A DNA stretch of 64,000 nucleotides. Source: Fonsecaea monophora. Taxonomy: Eukaryota; Ascomycota; Eurotiomycetes; Chaetothyriales; Herpotrichiellaceae. Position numbers and translations under genes: made by a program. Below the pieces are notes generated by a model that was not told the origin of the DNA, did no database searches, and saw only the letters and a program-made list of their open reading frames with translations. The stretch covers positions 52,153-116,152 of the forward strand of contig NW_019174030.1 of the NCBI RefSeq assembly GCF_001642475.1, written 5' to 3'. This document shows, in pieces, positions 33,586-44,051 of the stretch (positions are counted from its first letter, which is position 1; each line of letters begins with the position of its first letter).

Positions 33586-36124
33586 ATGCCGGACCATTCA
33601 AGCCAACCTGCGTCCGCTCGGTCACGGAAGAAAGCGAGTGCAGCTTGTGTCAATTGTCGCAGACACCGGGTGCGGGTGAGTAGTTCTCTCCCTGCTTCTA
33701 TTTCATCTCGTCGGCGTCCTCTGCGACAATTGTTGGACTGCGCTGATCCTTCAACCATGTTCAGTGCATCACGACCCCGAATCAGAACCAGTGCGACAGG
33801 TGTTCAAGACACGGCGTCGAATGTATCTTCAAAGACGACGACGAGCGCAAACGGTGAGCATCCTGCATCCAGCCTTTACAACCCACCCCCTAACGTGGAC
33901 AAGGCCACACTCCAAGGCCAGTTTGAACGACCTTCTCGCCCGAGTCCAATTTCTCGAGGGATTGCTTCGACAACAATCGCACTCGACGAATCAGCTCAAT
34001 TCGCTGCAGGAATTCACATTGGATTCAGTCGTGACGGCTCCTGCCGATGATGTGCAAAGGCGGCCCGAAGACGAAGACTCACTCCCACAGCTCGGTCAGC
34101 CGAACGAGGCACAGCTACCGGATGCATCTCCCTGGCTTCCAGACATGCCGGCAGTGAACAAGTCCCGTAAAAGGTCACATTCTCGGTTGGACACTTGCTC
34201 GATCCAGTCTCGTACAGATTCGTCTCCCAGCGCATCCGTCAGTCCAGGCACTCATGGACAAGCCATCCTTGACCAATTGACCGACACGGTGTCGAATCTT
34301 CTCAGCGTCAAGGTCGTACAAGAGATCAACTTGACCCTCGAGCATCACTCACGCTATGACGCGCATCTACCCTTTACAAAATCCTTCGAGCGCAATACTC
34401 GCGCCTTTGCACTCCTCCGGTCCATATCACCCGAATTACAGGACTACCTCACAAGCCTGTACTTCAAATATAGCAACCAGCGAAATCCTCTCGTGAACGA
34501 GGAAGCCTTCATGTCCGACAAGGCCGCGGGTCGCACCGACTTCTACAGCCCTCTGCTTCATCTCTGCATTGTTGCTCGCGGCTTGTACTACGCCGACCTG
34601 GAGGACCATAGGATCGAGACGTTCCTGAGGAAGGACCAGGATAATGTCTTGCACCGAGAAGTGTGCGGACTGATGACTTTCGACCTCTGTGATTCAGGCT
34701 CCTTGACATTCTGTCAGGCGCTGGGCGTTGCGTCTGACCTTGAATGTGGCGCGGGGCGATCAAGGAGTGCTTGGATGACTATCGGTACGCTCAATCATGT
34801 TGCGCATGACCTGCCTATAGAACTGACGAATGGTTTAGGCGCGGCCATCAGGATGGCCTTCGATCTGAACATCCACGTGGATCGGAATCAAACGGACAAT
34901 TCTATACTGGCACAACAGGCACGTAAGGAGCTCTTCTGGGGCTTGGTCTCGCGTGATCGGTCAGTCACCTGCACCCAGTCCCCCATTTCCCACCTCATGC
35001 ACTACTCACACAGCGGTAGATACTACACTTTATCTTTGGGACGCCACAGAATGATCAGGAACTCTGACTTTGCCGATATCCTCCAGTGTCCTCCGCACTG
35101 GGACACGTATCAGGTGGGAGTCTTCACCGCCATAGCAGACCTCATGTGCTTGACGGCAGACATCGTCGAAGTGCTGGTGTGTGCCCAAGACAAGCAGGAC
35201 TTTTCAGACCTCCACTTGAACCTGGCCGTATGCAGCAAGGCGCTAAAAAAGTGGCATGCCCAGCTGCCAGAACGACTCCAGTGGAATGCGGTCAACGTCC
35301 GGGAGGCTGACCCCAGATTCTTCCTTCTCCAGTGAGTCGCCATGGCAAGGCAATGGTCCAAAAGCTTAGAGAACTGACCACCTCGTAGTTTACAGTTACA
35401 TGCCACCTACATTGTACTCCACCGGCCGTTTTCAATGATGCAGGTCTTCGGGCCCGGCGTCGGCGGCACGAATGAGGGCAACGACTCCTACTTCTGGTCC
35501 CCAGTCCGCAGCCGAGCGCATATGCTGTGCATCGAACACTCGATAGAAATATCCAACATCCTCAAGCTTTACGAACAACAGCGCGCACCTCGTGTCATGT
35601 GTTTGAGCGTAGTGCACCATCTTGGAATTGCGGCTACGGCTCTGATTTCTGAACTGGTCTTGGAGCATCCCGCCCAGACTCCTCTACTCCCCCATCTCCT
35701 CTATATTCGGGGAGTCTTACGAGGTATGGTGCCGACGTATAAAGGGGTGAAAAAGACACTGCATATTATCGAGAAGGCCTGTACAGCTTCTGGCTGGACT
35801 TCGGACGGTCCTTGCACCAACAGTGGTCTCGAAGCAGGCGGAGTCCGCCCAGCGACCTCGATGCCGACCTCGAAACTCAGAACATCTCAGGGGCTCTCCC
35901 TTTCATCACAAGATATGTTCCCCAAGGGGTCGCCGGCCCAGCCTCCACCAGCGGCCGCGTTTCTTTCCAAGCGAGCAGATCTGCCACTGTCCTATGAGCA
36001 AGCCCTGCAGCCGGATGTTGCTGGCGATAGCAACCCATTTGACTGCCACGAGTTGTCCATTGGGAATTTGGAAGACATGTTTGGGTGGCCGGTGTGGGGC
36101 GACGAAGACGGACAGGCAGCTTAG
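33586..36124 (+). CDS. Zn2Cys6 transcription factor with fungal regulatory domain
   Basis: Likely nuclear pathway-specific regulator of the surrounding genes. Six exons, 33586-33675, 33765-33853, 33904-34784, 34839-34959, 35020-35331 and 35389-36124, give 742 aa. The binuclear zinc cluster spans the first intron: Cys21, Cys24, Cys31, Cys40, Cys43 and Cys50 (ACVNCRRHRVRC, then CDRCSRHGVEC). A short basic linker leads to a coiled coil, SLNDLLARVQFLEGLL. The fungal-specific middle homology domain follows, with LHLCIVARG, QALGVASDLECG, RSAWMTIG and AIRMAFDLNIHVD as family landmarks. Intron 4 has two possible acceptors six bases apart (35013 or 35019), adding or removing Gly-Arg. The C-terminal third is low in complexity and may activate transcription. 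Its target genes are inferred from position. Confidence 0.9.
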
Positions 36125-36588
36125 TGGAAGAGGAGAGACGGGCTGTAGAAGAGACCTGAGGAAGATAACGATCGGATGACAAGATAGGCTGCCAACAACG
36201 AGATAGATGTTCCAGTCCGACCATTGGAAGTTGTGGACAGACTGATCGATCAGGATTTCCATTTTCCGATCAAGGACCCATTCCCGGATCATGAAATCCG
36301 ATGCCATGCATTCGGCTCCAACGCGTGTGCGGGGAACTGGGGAACCTCGAAGAGGTTTTCCGAAATACTTGTGATGGCACTTTGAGGGGGCGCTCACTTG
36401 ATGGGCGGATAACTGAATACCTAGGTAGCAATGAATTATAAATCCAAATCTAGTCGGGGATGCATCGAGAGAGAGAGTATTCCTCCCACTTTCGCAAGCT
36501 AGCTAGCTAGACCTTTGCCACACTCAAAGACCCCCTAACACGGTCTTCGACGACACACATTTCATACCCGCCCGATTTCTTTGCGAGG
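36125..36588. other. Regulator-EthD intergenic region
   Basis: Holds the 3'UTR of the regulator and the EthD promoter. A TACCTAGGTA core is at about 36418-36427 and a short AGCTAGCTAGCTAG run near 36498. No gene seen. Confidence 0.55.
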
Positions 36589-37055
36589 ATGGTCGTCAGA
36601 TACTATATCTGCCTCAAGAAGAGGGAAGACGTCACGCTCGAATATTTCTATCACTACTACGAGCATGTCCACGGGAAGATGTTTTTGGACGAGGTGCCCG
36701 AGGCTAAGGAGAATCTCATCAAATACGAACAGGTCTGTGTTTTTCCCTTCCCAACCCAGCCCCAAGGAACAGAAGCCATGCGAGGAGGCGCTAAATTCTG
36801 GCTCAAAACAAACAGCATCACCTGAAAGAGTCCCGAAAAGCGCGTGAGATGGCGGTCGCAGCCGGACGGAAAATCACCTGCGACTACGACGCGATGAGCG
36901 TCATGACGGTCGCGACGATGGATAATTTGTTGAAGATTATGACGTCCAAGCCTATGCTGGAGAAGGTGTTGCCGGACAACGACGTCTACGTGGGGAGCAT
37001 GGAGACGTTTATCGTGGATGAGTCGGATAAGAAGACGTTGTTTTCGAGCGAGTGA
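36589..37055 (+). CDS. EthD-domain protein (dimeric alpha-beta barrel)
   Basis: Two exons, 36589-36732 and 36816-37055, give 127 aa, typical for stand-alone EthD proteins. The first exon ends LIKYEQ and the second starts HHLKESRKARE; together they form the usual Y-x-Q-x-H segment of the fold. The start VVRYYICLKKREDVTLEYF and the family's FxxYYxxxHG pattern (YHYYEHVHGK) support the call. EthD proteins are small ferredoxin-like dimers found in degradative operons and in fungal polyketide clusters, where some act as dehydratases, decarboxylases or oxygenases. No catalytic claim can be made here. The position right after the regulator suggests it belongs to the cluster. Confidence 0.85.
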
Positions 37056-37605
37056 TGGAGACGGACGTAGTCTTTATATCACTTGCCGCATTGGGTGTTG
37101 AAAAGGGTGGCTCCGTAAAGGGGTCATTAATTTAAAAAAAGAAAAAAAAGGGAAGACAAGATGTATCTCATGTTCTGGACTGTACATGGCTCTCCTCTTC
37201 TCCAACCTTAACATGTTTCATTTTCCGCGGGCACATATCAAGTGTTCAGTGCTGAGCTCCGAGCAGTTGTTATTCATCTTTTATGTAACCCGCCAAGCAC
37301 CGTAAGGCTGAAAGAAACTCCAACAATTGCGAGGATTGAGAATCCCATGCACATGCGCCCATCAAGGAAAACCACTTTTGTCTGGATCGCTTCTTGGAGG
37401 CTAGTCTCTCATCCGCTCACCGAATGGTTGCAGATGTTGTGCAGCTCGCCAATGCTTGCTTTTTCTTGAACTCACAGCATTGACTGTTGTAGATCGATTG
37501 TCTCTCGAGTCTCCACACCTCGACTACTGGCTACGTCCTCATCTCTCCCGAGTCTCCCTTCACCAACCCACCTCATCATACTGTGTCCTCCTCTGGCAAG
37601 CGATC
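37056..37605. other. EthD-COQ9 intergenic region
   Basis: Probable 3'UTR of the EthD gene (A-rich run near 37133-37150) and the COQ9 promoter. This is the likely right border of the catabolic cluster. No gene seen. Confidence 0.55.
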
Positions 37606-38437
37606 ATGTCCATCCTTCACGGCAGGACCGTGGCACTCTCACGATCACTGCGACTGAAAGTAATTACAACGCAGTCAAGCCACGCTTTTCGACAGCGACC
37701 GGCTTTCACGAGGACCTACTTTTCCGTCCACCATCCGGATCCCCGTCCTTTCCCTGAAATCCAAGATCGAATTCTTTCCGCTGCCATTATTCGAGTTCCG
37801 GAACACGGTTTCACAGAAAGAGCGCTGGCATTAGGAGCTAAAGATGCCGGGTACCTCGATGTTACAGTCCAGCTCTTCCCTCGCGGTGTCTTTGATCTCA
37901 TAAACTACCATCTAGTCACACAAAGGCTTGCATTGAAGGATACCGTACAGTTTCCCGAGGGATCTACGCTAGGATTGGGCCCAAAAATCAGGACGCTGAC
38001 CATGGCACGGTTGAGAGCCAATGCAGACATCATCCATCAGTGGCAAGGGGTATGTCCATAACATTGCTTCTCACCCGTCACTCATCTAATATTCGTTGCT
38101 ACAGGCTCTTGGTTACATGTCCCTCCTCGAGAATATCCCTGCCTCCATGAAAGAACTGCAAGCTTTGTCGGATGAGATTTGGTATCTCGCAGGAGACACC
38201 GCAGTTGACTTCTCCTGGTACACGAAACGAGCCTCCCTCGCAGCCGTCTACGCAAGTTCAGAACTGTTCATGACCACGGATACATCAAGAGACTTTTCGG
38301 CAACGGAAGAATTCCTCGATCGCAGGTTGGGAGATGTTCGCCTCCTCGGGGGCACCGTGGGGGGAATGTCCGAGTACCTTGGATTCTGGGCGAGCAACAG
38401 CGTGAACTTGGCCAGGTCTTGGGGTATGAGAGTGTGA
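37606..38437 (+). CDS. COQ9: Ubiquinone biosynthesis protein COQ9
   Basis: Lipid-binding accessory protein of the mitochondrial CoQ synthome, needed for the Coq7 hydroxylation step. Exons 37606-38049 and 38105-38437 give 258 aa, a usual COQ9 length. The phase-0 intron (GTATGT donor, CTACAG acceptor) joins HQWQG to ALGYMSLLENIP. The first 45 residues are rich in Arg, Ser and Thr and poor in acids, as in a mitochondrial targeting peptide. Conserved family segments are ILSAAIIRVPEHGFTERAL, FPRGVFDLINYHL and the helix around DEIWYLAGDTAVDFSWYTKRASLA, with the DxSWY motif. It is a housekeeping gene outside the cluster. Confidence 0.93.
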
Positions 38438-39593
38438 AAATACGGAAGAAAGATATCCAAACTTGGTCCTTTCTGAGCGATTCCATGGAGCCTGCCGCCC
38501 TACTACGCGGATGTCTTCACCGAAATACCAAGTTCGAGGGTACTACACAGGCCGCCAGGATTGATGAAAGAAGATCCTCCCCAACACGTACTTTCCATCG
38601 ACCTTCAACGATCTACAGTCCCGGCGAGAAAAGGTACTTTGTGCCGATATTCGGTTTCGTAGACTGGCAGATGCGACCAGAATCGTGGCCATGGACTGTG
38701 CATATACGGAAGCTGCTTGAGGATTCCGCTGGATGTACCCTTCAGCAATGCCGGCAATCCGCAAAATCCTGGTGCCCTGTTTCAGGCTTCCGTCACAACA
38801 GATGATCGAAGTCGACTAAGAGCTTGTCAAATGCTGAGGCTTTGGCAGCAGAGAGTCAAGCGTTCGGCATTTATCACTCGTGGCCCTCCCCTCAAGGGCT
38901 ACGGGCTAAAGACATCCAGCCTGCTATACAGCATGATACAGAACCACTAGGGATATACGGGAAGCCGGTGGAGGAAGACTGACCGCAACGTCTGCATTGC
39001 CTGGAAGACGCGTGCGTGGCCGTTTGGTTTGTATTCATTGAGACCAATTCAGCAGCGCCTACTGTCCCAAATAGCGCTTTCAACGACGCCCGAAGCCAGT
39101 CGACCCATGATGATGAGCGCATCACACGCCTGCGAAGGTATTGCGTAGCTGTTGCTTTCTGAGGCGGCGGTAACAAAAGTGGATATTTTGTTTTCAAAAG
39201 TATATTTTGTACTCTAGACCCAATGATGGTCCACCAATAGATCTTGGATAATACATTTCTGATTTAATTACCCCTTATGTGCAGCTTCAGTAGAGTGGTC
39301 GAGATGTTCGCAGTTTGGGGAGATTACTCGGACAATCAGCTCGCATTGAGCTTATATTATACATAGCCAGAGCTTGTTCTTTTCGATCTGACCACTTCCT
39401 CTACTCTATATCAGACATCTCAGTCACTTTCCCTTCCTCTACATCTGAATGGAAGCATTACCCTAACGTCAAGGTTGAACTGACTAACCCGACCTGTTGC
39501 TTGCCCCCCCCCACCTCCTGAACCTCAGAGAGCTGCGGAGATATTACAATTAAATTTCCTCTTGTTTCTCTGCTCTGCGAGGTGTGATCAAAC
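38438..39593. other. COQ9-HAUS1 intergenic region (1.2 kb)
   Basis: Frames on both strands are broken and none has a motif I can name. One plus-strand stretch near 38610-38700 (LCADIRFRRLADATRIVAMD in one frame) has coding-like composition and could be a gene relic, but I cannot identify it. A and T-rich DNA follows near 39180-39270. Confidence 0.4.
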
Positions 39594-40616
39594 ATGCAGG
39601 CGTCACCATCCAAAGCCCGCGCGCAGGCACTCGCGTCGCACTCCTGGTCAATTGTGAGCGGCTGGCTTGCGAGGCTTTATCATCCATCGCCGGTGCCGGC
39701 ATTTGAACGCAATGCCGCGACGCTCCAGGCCTTGCAGAGTCTGATGGCAGAGAACATTGCCGCGGATCGAGTGCGGGAATTACTGTTTGAGGCAAAGGTG
39801 GAGGAACTGGAGGCTGCGGAGGAGGAGGAGGAGGAACGACGAACGATGGGCATCGGGAGTCATCACGACGCGATCGCAATCATGTCCTTGCTCGAGACAT
39901 CGCTGGCGCCGGCTGCGACGACGGCGCTCGAGTCTCTCGCCAGCTCGGTCGTGGTTTTAGGGCGCGCCTCTCCGTCGACGTCGGCGTCGACAAGAGCCAG
40001 TGTCCTTGGAGATCTACCCTCTCGGATCGTCAACATCCCTCGCCAGACCTTCGCCCAGGAATCCCAACTCTCAGCGATTGAAACCCTCACGGCTGATCTA
40101 CAGACCCAAGTCACTCGGACAAAACGAGACCTCGCCGCCTTCTTCGCCGAAAGGACACCTCCCACATCAACCCGCGCGCAGGACGACGACCCGACCTCAC
40201 CAACCACGCCGTCTTCATCACCGACCCAACAGCACCTCCACACGGCGACGAGGACGACGACGGATCCCTCACACCTCCACAACCTGACGCTCCAACACCA
40301 GCGCGAGACGAAACAACTCACCCTCAAATCCGCCGAGTACCGATCCCGCATCGACGCGCTCGAGAACCACCTCGCCGCACTCACCCGCTCCAGCCCCAAC
40401 TCCGGTCCTTCTTCATCGACCGACCCCACCGTCCTCGCAGTGAAACAGCGCTCGCTGGCCGCCAAGAAGAAGCGGCTCGACGAGCTGCACCACCGCATTC
40501 GACAGTTCCACGGCCTGCCGCCCGACATTGAGGTGTCGCGCGCCGAGGTGCGCCGGGCGGAGGGGGACCTGGACCGGCTGAGGAGACGGAGGGACGACTT
40601 GTTCGAGGCGTTGTAG
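39594..40616 (+). CDS. HAUS augmin-like complex subunit 1 (putative)
   Basis: Single-exon, 340-aa, mostly helical protein. Augmin binds spindle microtubules and recruits gamma-tubulin for branching nucleation; HAUS1 is one of its coiled-coil subunits. The opening resembles fungal HAUS1: SPSKARAQALASHSWSIVSG, then WLARLYHPSPVPAFERN and ATLQALQSLMAENIAADR. A long acidic helix (Glu run near residue 75) and two predicted coiled-coil stretches (about 140-180 and 220-335) follow. The region 180-225 is low-complexity Thr/Ser/Pro. The protein ends in a basic helix, DRLRRRRDDLFEAL. Stop codon TAG is the first unit of a (TAGC)5 repeat. The identification rests on the N-terminal pattern and overall build. 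Confidence 0.6.
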   Translation: MQASPSKARAQALASHSWSIVSGWLARLYHPSPVPAFERNAATLQALQSLMAENIAADRVRELLFEAKVEELEAAEEEEEERRTMGIGSHHDAIAIMSLLETSLAPAATTALESLASSVVVLGRASPSTSASTRASVLGDLPSRIVNIPRQTFAQESQLSAIETLTADLQTQVTRTKRDLAAFFAERTPPTSTRAQDDDPTSPTTPSSSPTQQHLHTATRTTTDPSHLHNLTLQHQRETKQLTLKSAEYRSRIDALENHLAALTRSSPNSGPSSSTDPTVLAVKQRSLAAKKKRLDELHHRIRQFHGLPPDIEVSRAEVRRAEGDLDRLRRRRDDLFEAL

Positions 40617-40633
40617 CTAGCTAGCTAGCTAGC
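40614..40633. repeat. (TAGC)5 repeat starting at a stop codon
   Basis: Five TAGC units. The first TAG is the stop codon of the HAUS1-like gene. Confidence 0.9.
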
Positions 40634-40893
40634 TGTACCCCTCCGCTGAACTTCTTCTATCTAGCACTGGCGTCTGGCGTTCGTGTCGTTTTCATTTCTT
40701 TTGACAAGCTCTCCTCCGGAATTCAAAACCTCATGACCGGCCCAGAGTCACAGACATCGCGCGGTCCGGAGTAAAGGCGGGAAAGGAGGGCTTCTGGAAT
40801 TGGCGCAAGCAAGCAGTCAGCGTGATGTGCTAGGTCTACGGTAGGATTGTCTAGCAAGATTATATAACAAACATTGATTTAAAGTGGCCCGAC

Positions 40894-40918
40894 GATAGGC
40901 GATAGGCGATAGGCGATA
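40894..40918. repeat. (GATAGGC)3 tandem repeat
   Basis: Three perfect 7-bp units plus GATA. Confidence 0.9.
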
Positions 40919-40967
40919 CAAAAATGCGCGTTATAGAGATGGAGAGGTCCCAACTCAAAGATGGATA

Positions 40968-41045
40968 GACAGACAGACAGACATCAAGACACGTCCGCCA
41001 CCATACCTGTCCGCTATCTCTGCCCTCCCTGTCTGTCTGTCTGTC
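40968..41045. repeat. 16-bp GACA/TGTC inverted repeat
   Basis: (GACA)4 at 40968-40983 is the exact reverse complement of (TGTC)4 at 41030-41045, with a 46-base spacer. RNA from either strand could fold into a 16-bp hairpin between the two convergent genes, so it might act in 3'-end formation. The function is inferred. Confidence 0.75.
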
Positions 41046-41342
41046 CGTCCAGTCCCTCCCTTGTCTCCCTAGTTTTACATCCAGAAAAAGGCCAGGACAA
41101 ATACCGAGCTGAGCTGTTCGCACACAACCAAAAAAAAGGGCCTTGATGCTGCATCAAGGCCAGCGATCAGTTATCCGCCAGCGCCGACGCTGAGGTCCTG
41201 GAATAAGGGACATTAATAATACCCAAAAAACGATAAACACCTGGCGTCTGCGTCTGTGTCTCCCGGTAGGATCTCATCTCTCTTCCATCCCTTTTCGGAC
41301 AACTCCTTAAAAATGCAATCTCCTCCTGACAAGCTCGCAGTG

Positions 41343-44051
41343 TCAAACAGCTATCCGGGCGCGTTTCATCGTGTCTTTCTCCGCCTTTTCGGCTTCCGCT
41401 CTTGCCCGTTTCCTCTCCTCTCTCAACCGTTCTTTCTCTTTCTTGGCTATGAGGTATTTCTCTGTATGCCGCAACGGCTCCCCATCACTTCCTCTAACAG
41501 TCATGTCATGCAGGACAGGCGGTCTCGTGAAGAACAGGACACGCCTTTGGTCGTCTTGTGGAAATTGGTCGCGTATGTGTTTTGGGATCAATTCGTTGGC
41601 CGTGTCCGATAGCACAAAGACTTCGGCGACCCGTTGATCGGGGTAAGTAGTTGCGGCCGTCGAGGCAAAGGGTGCATATGGTTGAGCTGGAGTGGCGGCG
41701 GCGCCGACCGGTTGCATTTGAGGCGGGCGATTGTACATCCCCTGGGCAGGAGTGGTAGATGTGTAGTTGGTAGGGTGGGCGGGAGTCAACGTCGGCTGCG
41801 GGTGAATTTGGGGGAGTGGGTTGTAAGGATGATGCGACTGCGGAGGTACTGGAGTTTGGGGTGCAATGGCTGCATGAGGATGGGCTTGTGACTGTTGATA
41901 GGAAGTCTGTCGGCCGTATTGAGGAGCAGGCGAGATGGACTGGTGTTGGAATGAGTTGGGAGTCAACGAAGGGGATGGACGTGTCAGCTGAGGTTGCAGA
42001 GTTGGCGGAACGTGGCCCCCTGCGCCATTAGTTATGGGACGTGGTACCATGTTGGCAATAGTGCTTAATGAAGCTTGTCTCACGGCCGGCGGTGGAGGCG
42101 TAGGGGGAGGCGGAGGTGTTGGTTCTGGAGGCGGAGATTGCTGTGAGATGGAAAGTCAGTAAAGATGCTGCGAGGAAATCGGAACAATTGATTGCAGCCG
42201 GAATCCATCAAAACCAACAGGGTTGCAAAGACTCACATTCTCGTCGCGGGCATGTTTATGGATTCCGCCCACGATGGGCGGTGCATTGGGATGGCCCCAT
42301 TGAGGAGAGGGTATCTCGTCCGTCTCTTTCATGGTGTCCTTTAACAGGTGCTTGAGTGGGCTCGGTATCTTCTTGATCTTTCGAGGCACCTCAAACAAGT
42401 CCATCTCGTAGTCCTTGTCTCGCACTTCATCAGGTAAACAACTGGCCCACGTCTTGATTTTGTTGAATCTGTGCTTCTCTTCATTGTACCGCGCTTCGCA
42501 GACATAGACCTCCTTCGTAGGATCGACATTTCGAGGTCTTCCACGAGTGTACCTGGTGAAGAACATGACAAAACAACGATCAATCACTTCCTCGATCCGA
42601 TGGTCTCGATATTGGCCTGTCTTGACAACCTCGTTCGGCCAAAAGTGTTTCTCGTACTGATGTACTGTTTGTTCTGGACGGTAGTACCAACACGCGTTTA
42701 TCCACTTCTGACCATCAGGATCTTCCCAAGTTCGGTAAATCTGAGCAACAATCGGCTTGGTCACGTCATTCTGGTTTTGGATATGGACCCAATCACCGAC
42801 CTTCCAAAGTTCGTTTTTGTAAAAGATGCCAGCCGGCAAGGGTCTTCTGCCGTCTTCCATAAGGTATTCATCGTCAGGTTTGGCCTTTTCGATTTCTGCC
42901 AATTTCTGTGCTTCTGCGTGGAGGTCTACCGCATCCTGGTAGATTTCACTTCCATCCTCGTTGAATTGCTTTGCATTGTTAAACAGCAGATCAAGATCCT
43001 TCATGAAATGCTCAAGTGACTGGTACTTTTTTCTTTTGGCCTTCTTCTTGATGGTGTCGAGCGCAATGGGGTCTTTGATCTCAATAAAATAGGCTGGGTA
43101 CTCCATCTTATCGGGTAGTCGCTCAAAATGACGGACTTTTAAGTTTCCCTCGTTGTCTTTCGGCTTGCGGAGTCCTTTGAGAATGGCTTTGATCCGAGCT
43201 TCCATAGGCGTGTCCACCTTGGGAGGTCGTCCTCGTCGTTTTCGAAGATCTGCATCGTCGCGTCTGTCATCATCTTCATCGCGACCCTTCCGTCCTGAGA
43301 TGCTTGGCCGGCCGCCTTTCCGTCTTCTCTTCCTGCGATCATCTTCAGAATCGTCCTCGTCCTCGTCATCCTCTTCGTCCTCATTGTCTTCATCGTCATC
43401 AGATACTGGGGTCGGCTCGGGGGTTGCATCTGGTATCTCTCCGAGGTCTGGGAAGACTGTTTCCTCTTCTTGGATCAGGCCTTCGTCAACCAGCTTCTTG
43501 AGTTCCTCCTTGAAGACTGTCTGCAGCAGAAGCACGTCGCGAACAGGAGCCGAATTTGGTCTATTGTATACCTGGGCATTGTGGACAATCAGGGCGAAAT
43601 CGCGTACAAACTCCGGAATGCCTGTGTATTGCTTTCTCTGTATCTTCTGCTTAAGAGTACTGATAGCCACAGGGTCCTTGATGATTTCGTGGTAATCGGG
43701 AAGGACCCGTCTATTGGGCTTGCGTCGGAAAAGCTGGGAGGGGTAGTAGTCCCTAAAGATGAAGTTAGCTTACGATGGGGACTCGAACACACGAGGTTGC
43801 ACAGACTCATCCTTGATTTTGATCTTGTAGTTTGACAAGATATCGGTAATGTTTTTCAGAGCCCTGTACTGATCAAGAGAGACGGGAGGCTCCTCTTGTC
43901 CATCTCCAGCTGCGTCCTCAGCTTCTTCAGCACCGTCGCCCTCATTGTCGGATTTGTCGTCGGCCGCATCCTCTTCCTTGACAGCAGGCTCGACTTCGAT
44001 GGATTGGACTGGCTTCGTCGCGGGCGCATCTGGGGTTTCGGACTCGGCCAT
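41343..44051 (-). CDS. RSC1: RSC chromatin-remodelling subunit Rsc1/Rsc2 (two bromodomains, BAH)
   Basis: Subunit of the RSC nucleosome-remodelling complex that reads acetylated histones. Exons 44051-43807, 43752-42237 and 42140-41343 give 852 aa. Bromodomain 1 is at about 60-178 (DYYPSQLFRRKPNRR, NAQVYNRPNS). An acidic then basic linker (about 199-259) carries an AT-hook-like RKRRGRPPK. Bromodomain 2 is at about 264-367 (EYPAYFIEIKDPIALDTI, NNAKQFNEDGS). A BAH domain is at about 397-519 (WKVGDWVHIQNQ, WYYRPEQTVH, CEARYNEEKHRF). The C-terminal third is Pro/Gln-rich and ends in a basic coiled coil. This domain order is diagnostic. Intron 1 uses the unusual donor GTCTGT but has a good CTAAC branch point, and the join restores IKDEDYYPSQ. 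It shares an 833-bp divergent promoter region with OTU1. Confidence 0.94.

Larger units (their letters stand above)
40617..41342. other. Convergent region HAUS1-RSC
   Basis: Both neighbours end here. The region holds three kinds of short repeat (TAGC, GATAGGC and a GACA/TGTC inverted repeat) and no gene. It probably contains both 3'UTRs and terminators. Confidence 0.55.

Noticed and set aside
39863..40528. Minus-strand 221-codon frame over the HAUS1-like gene
   Set aside because: Antisense shadow of a GC-rich coding exon.
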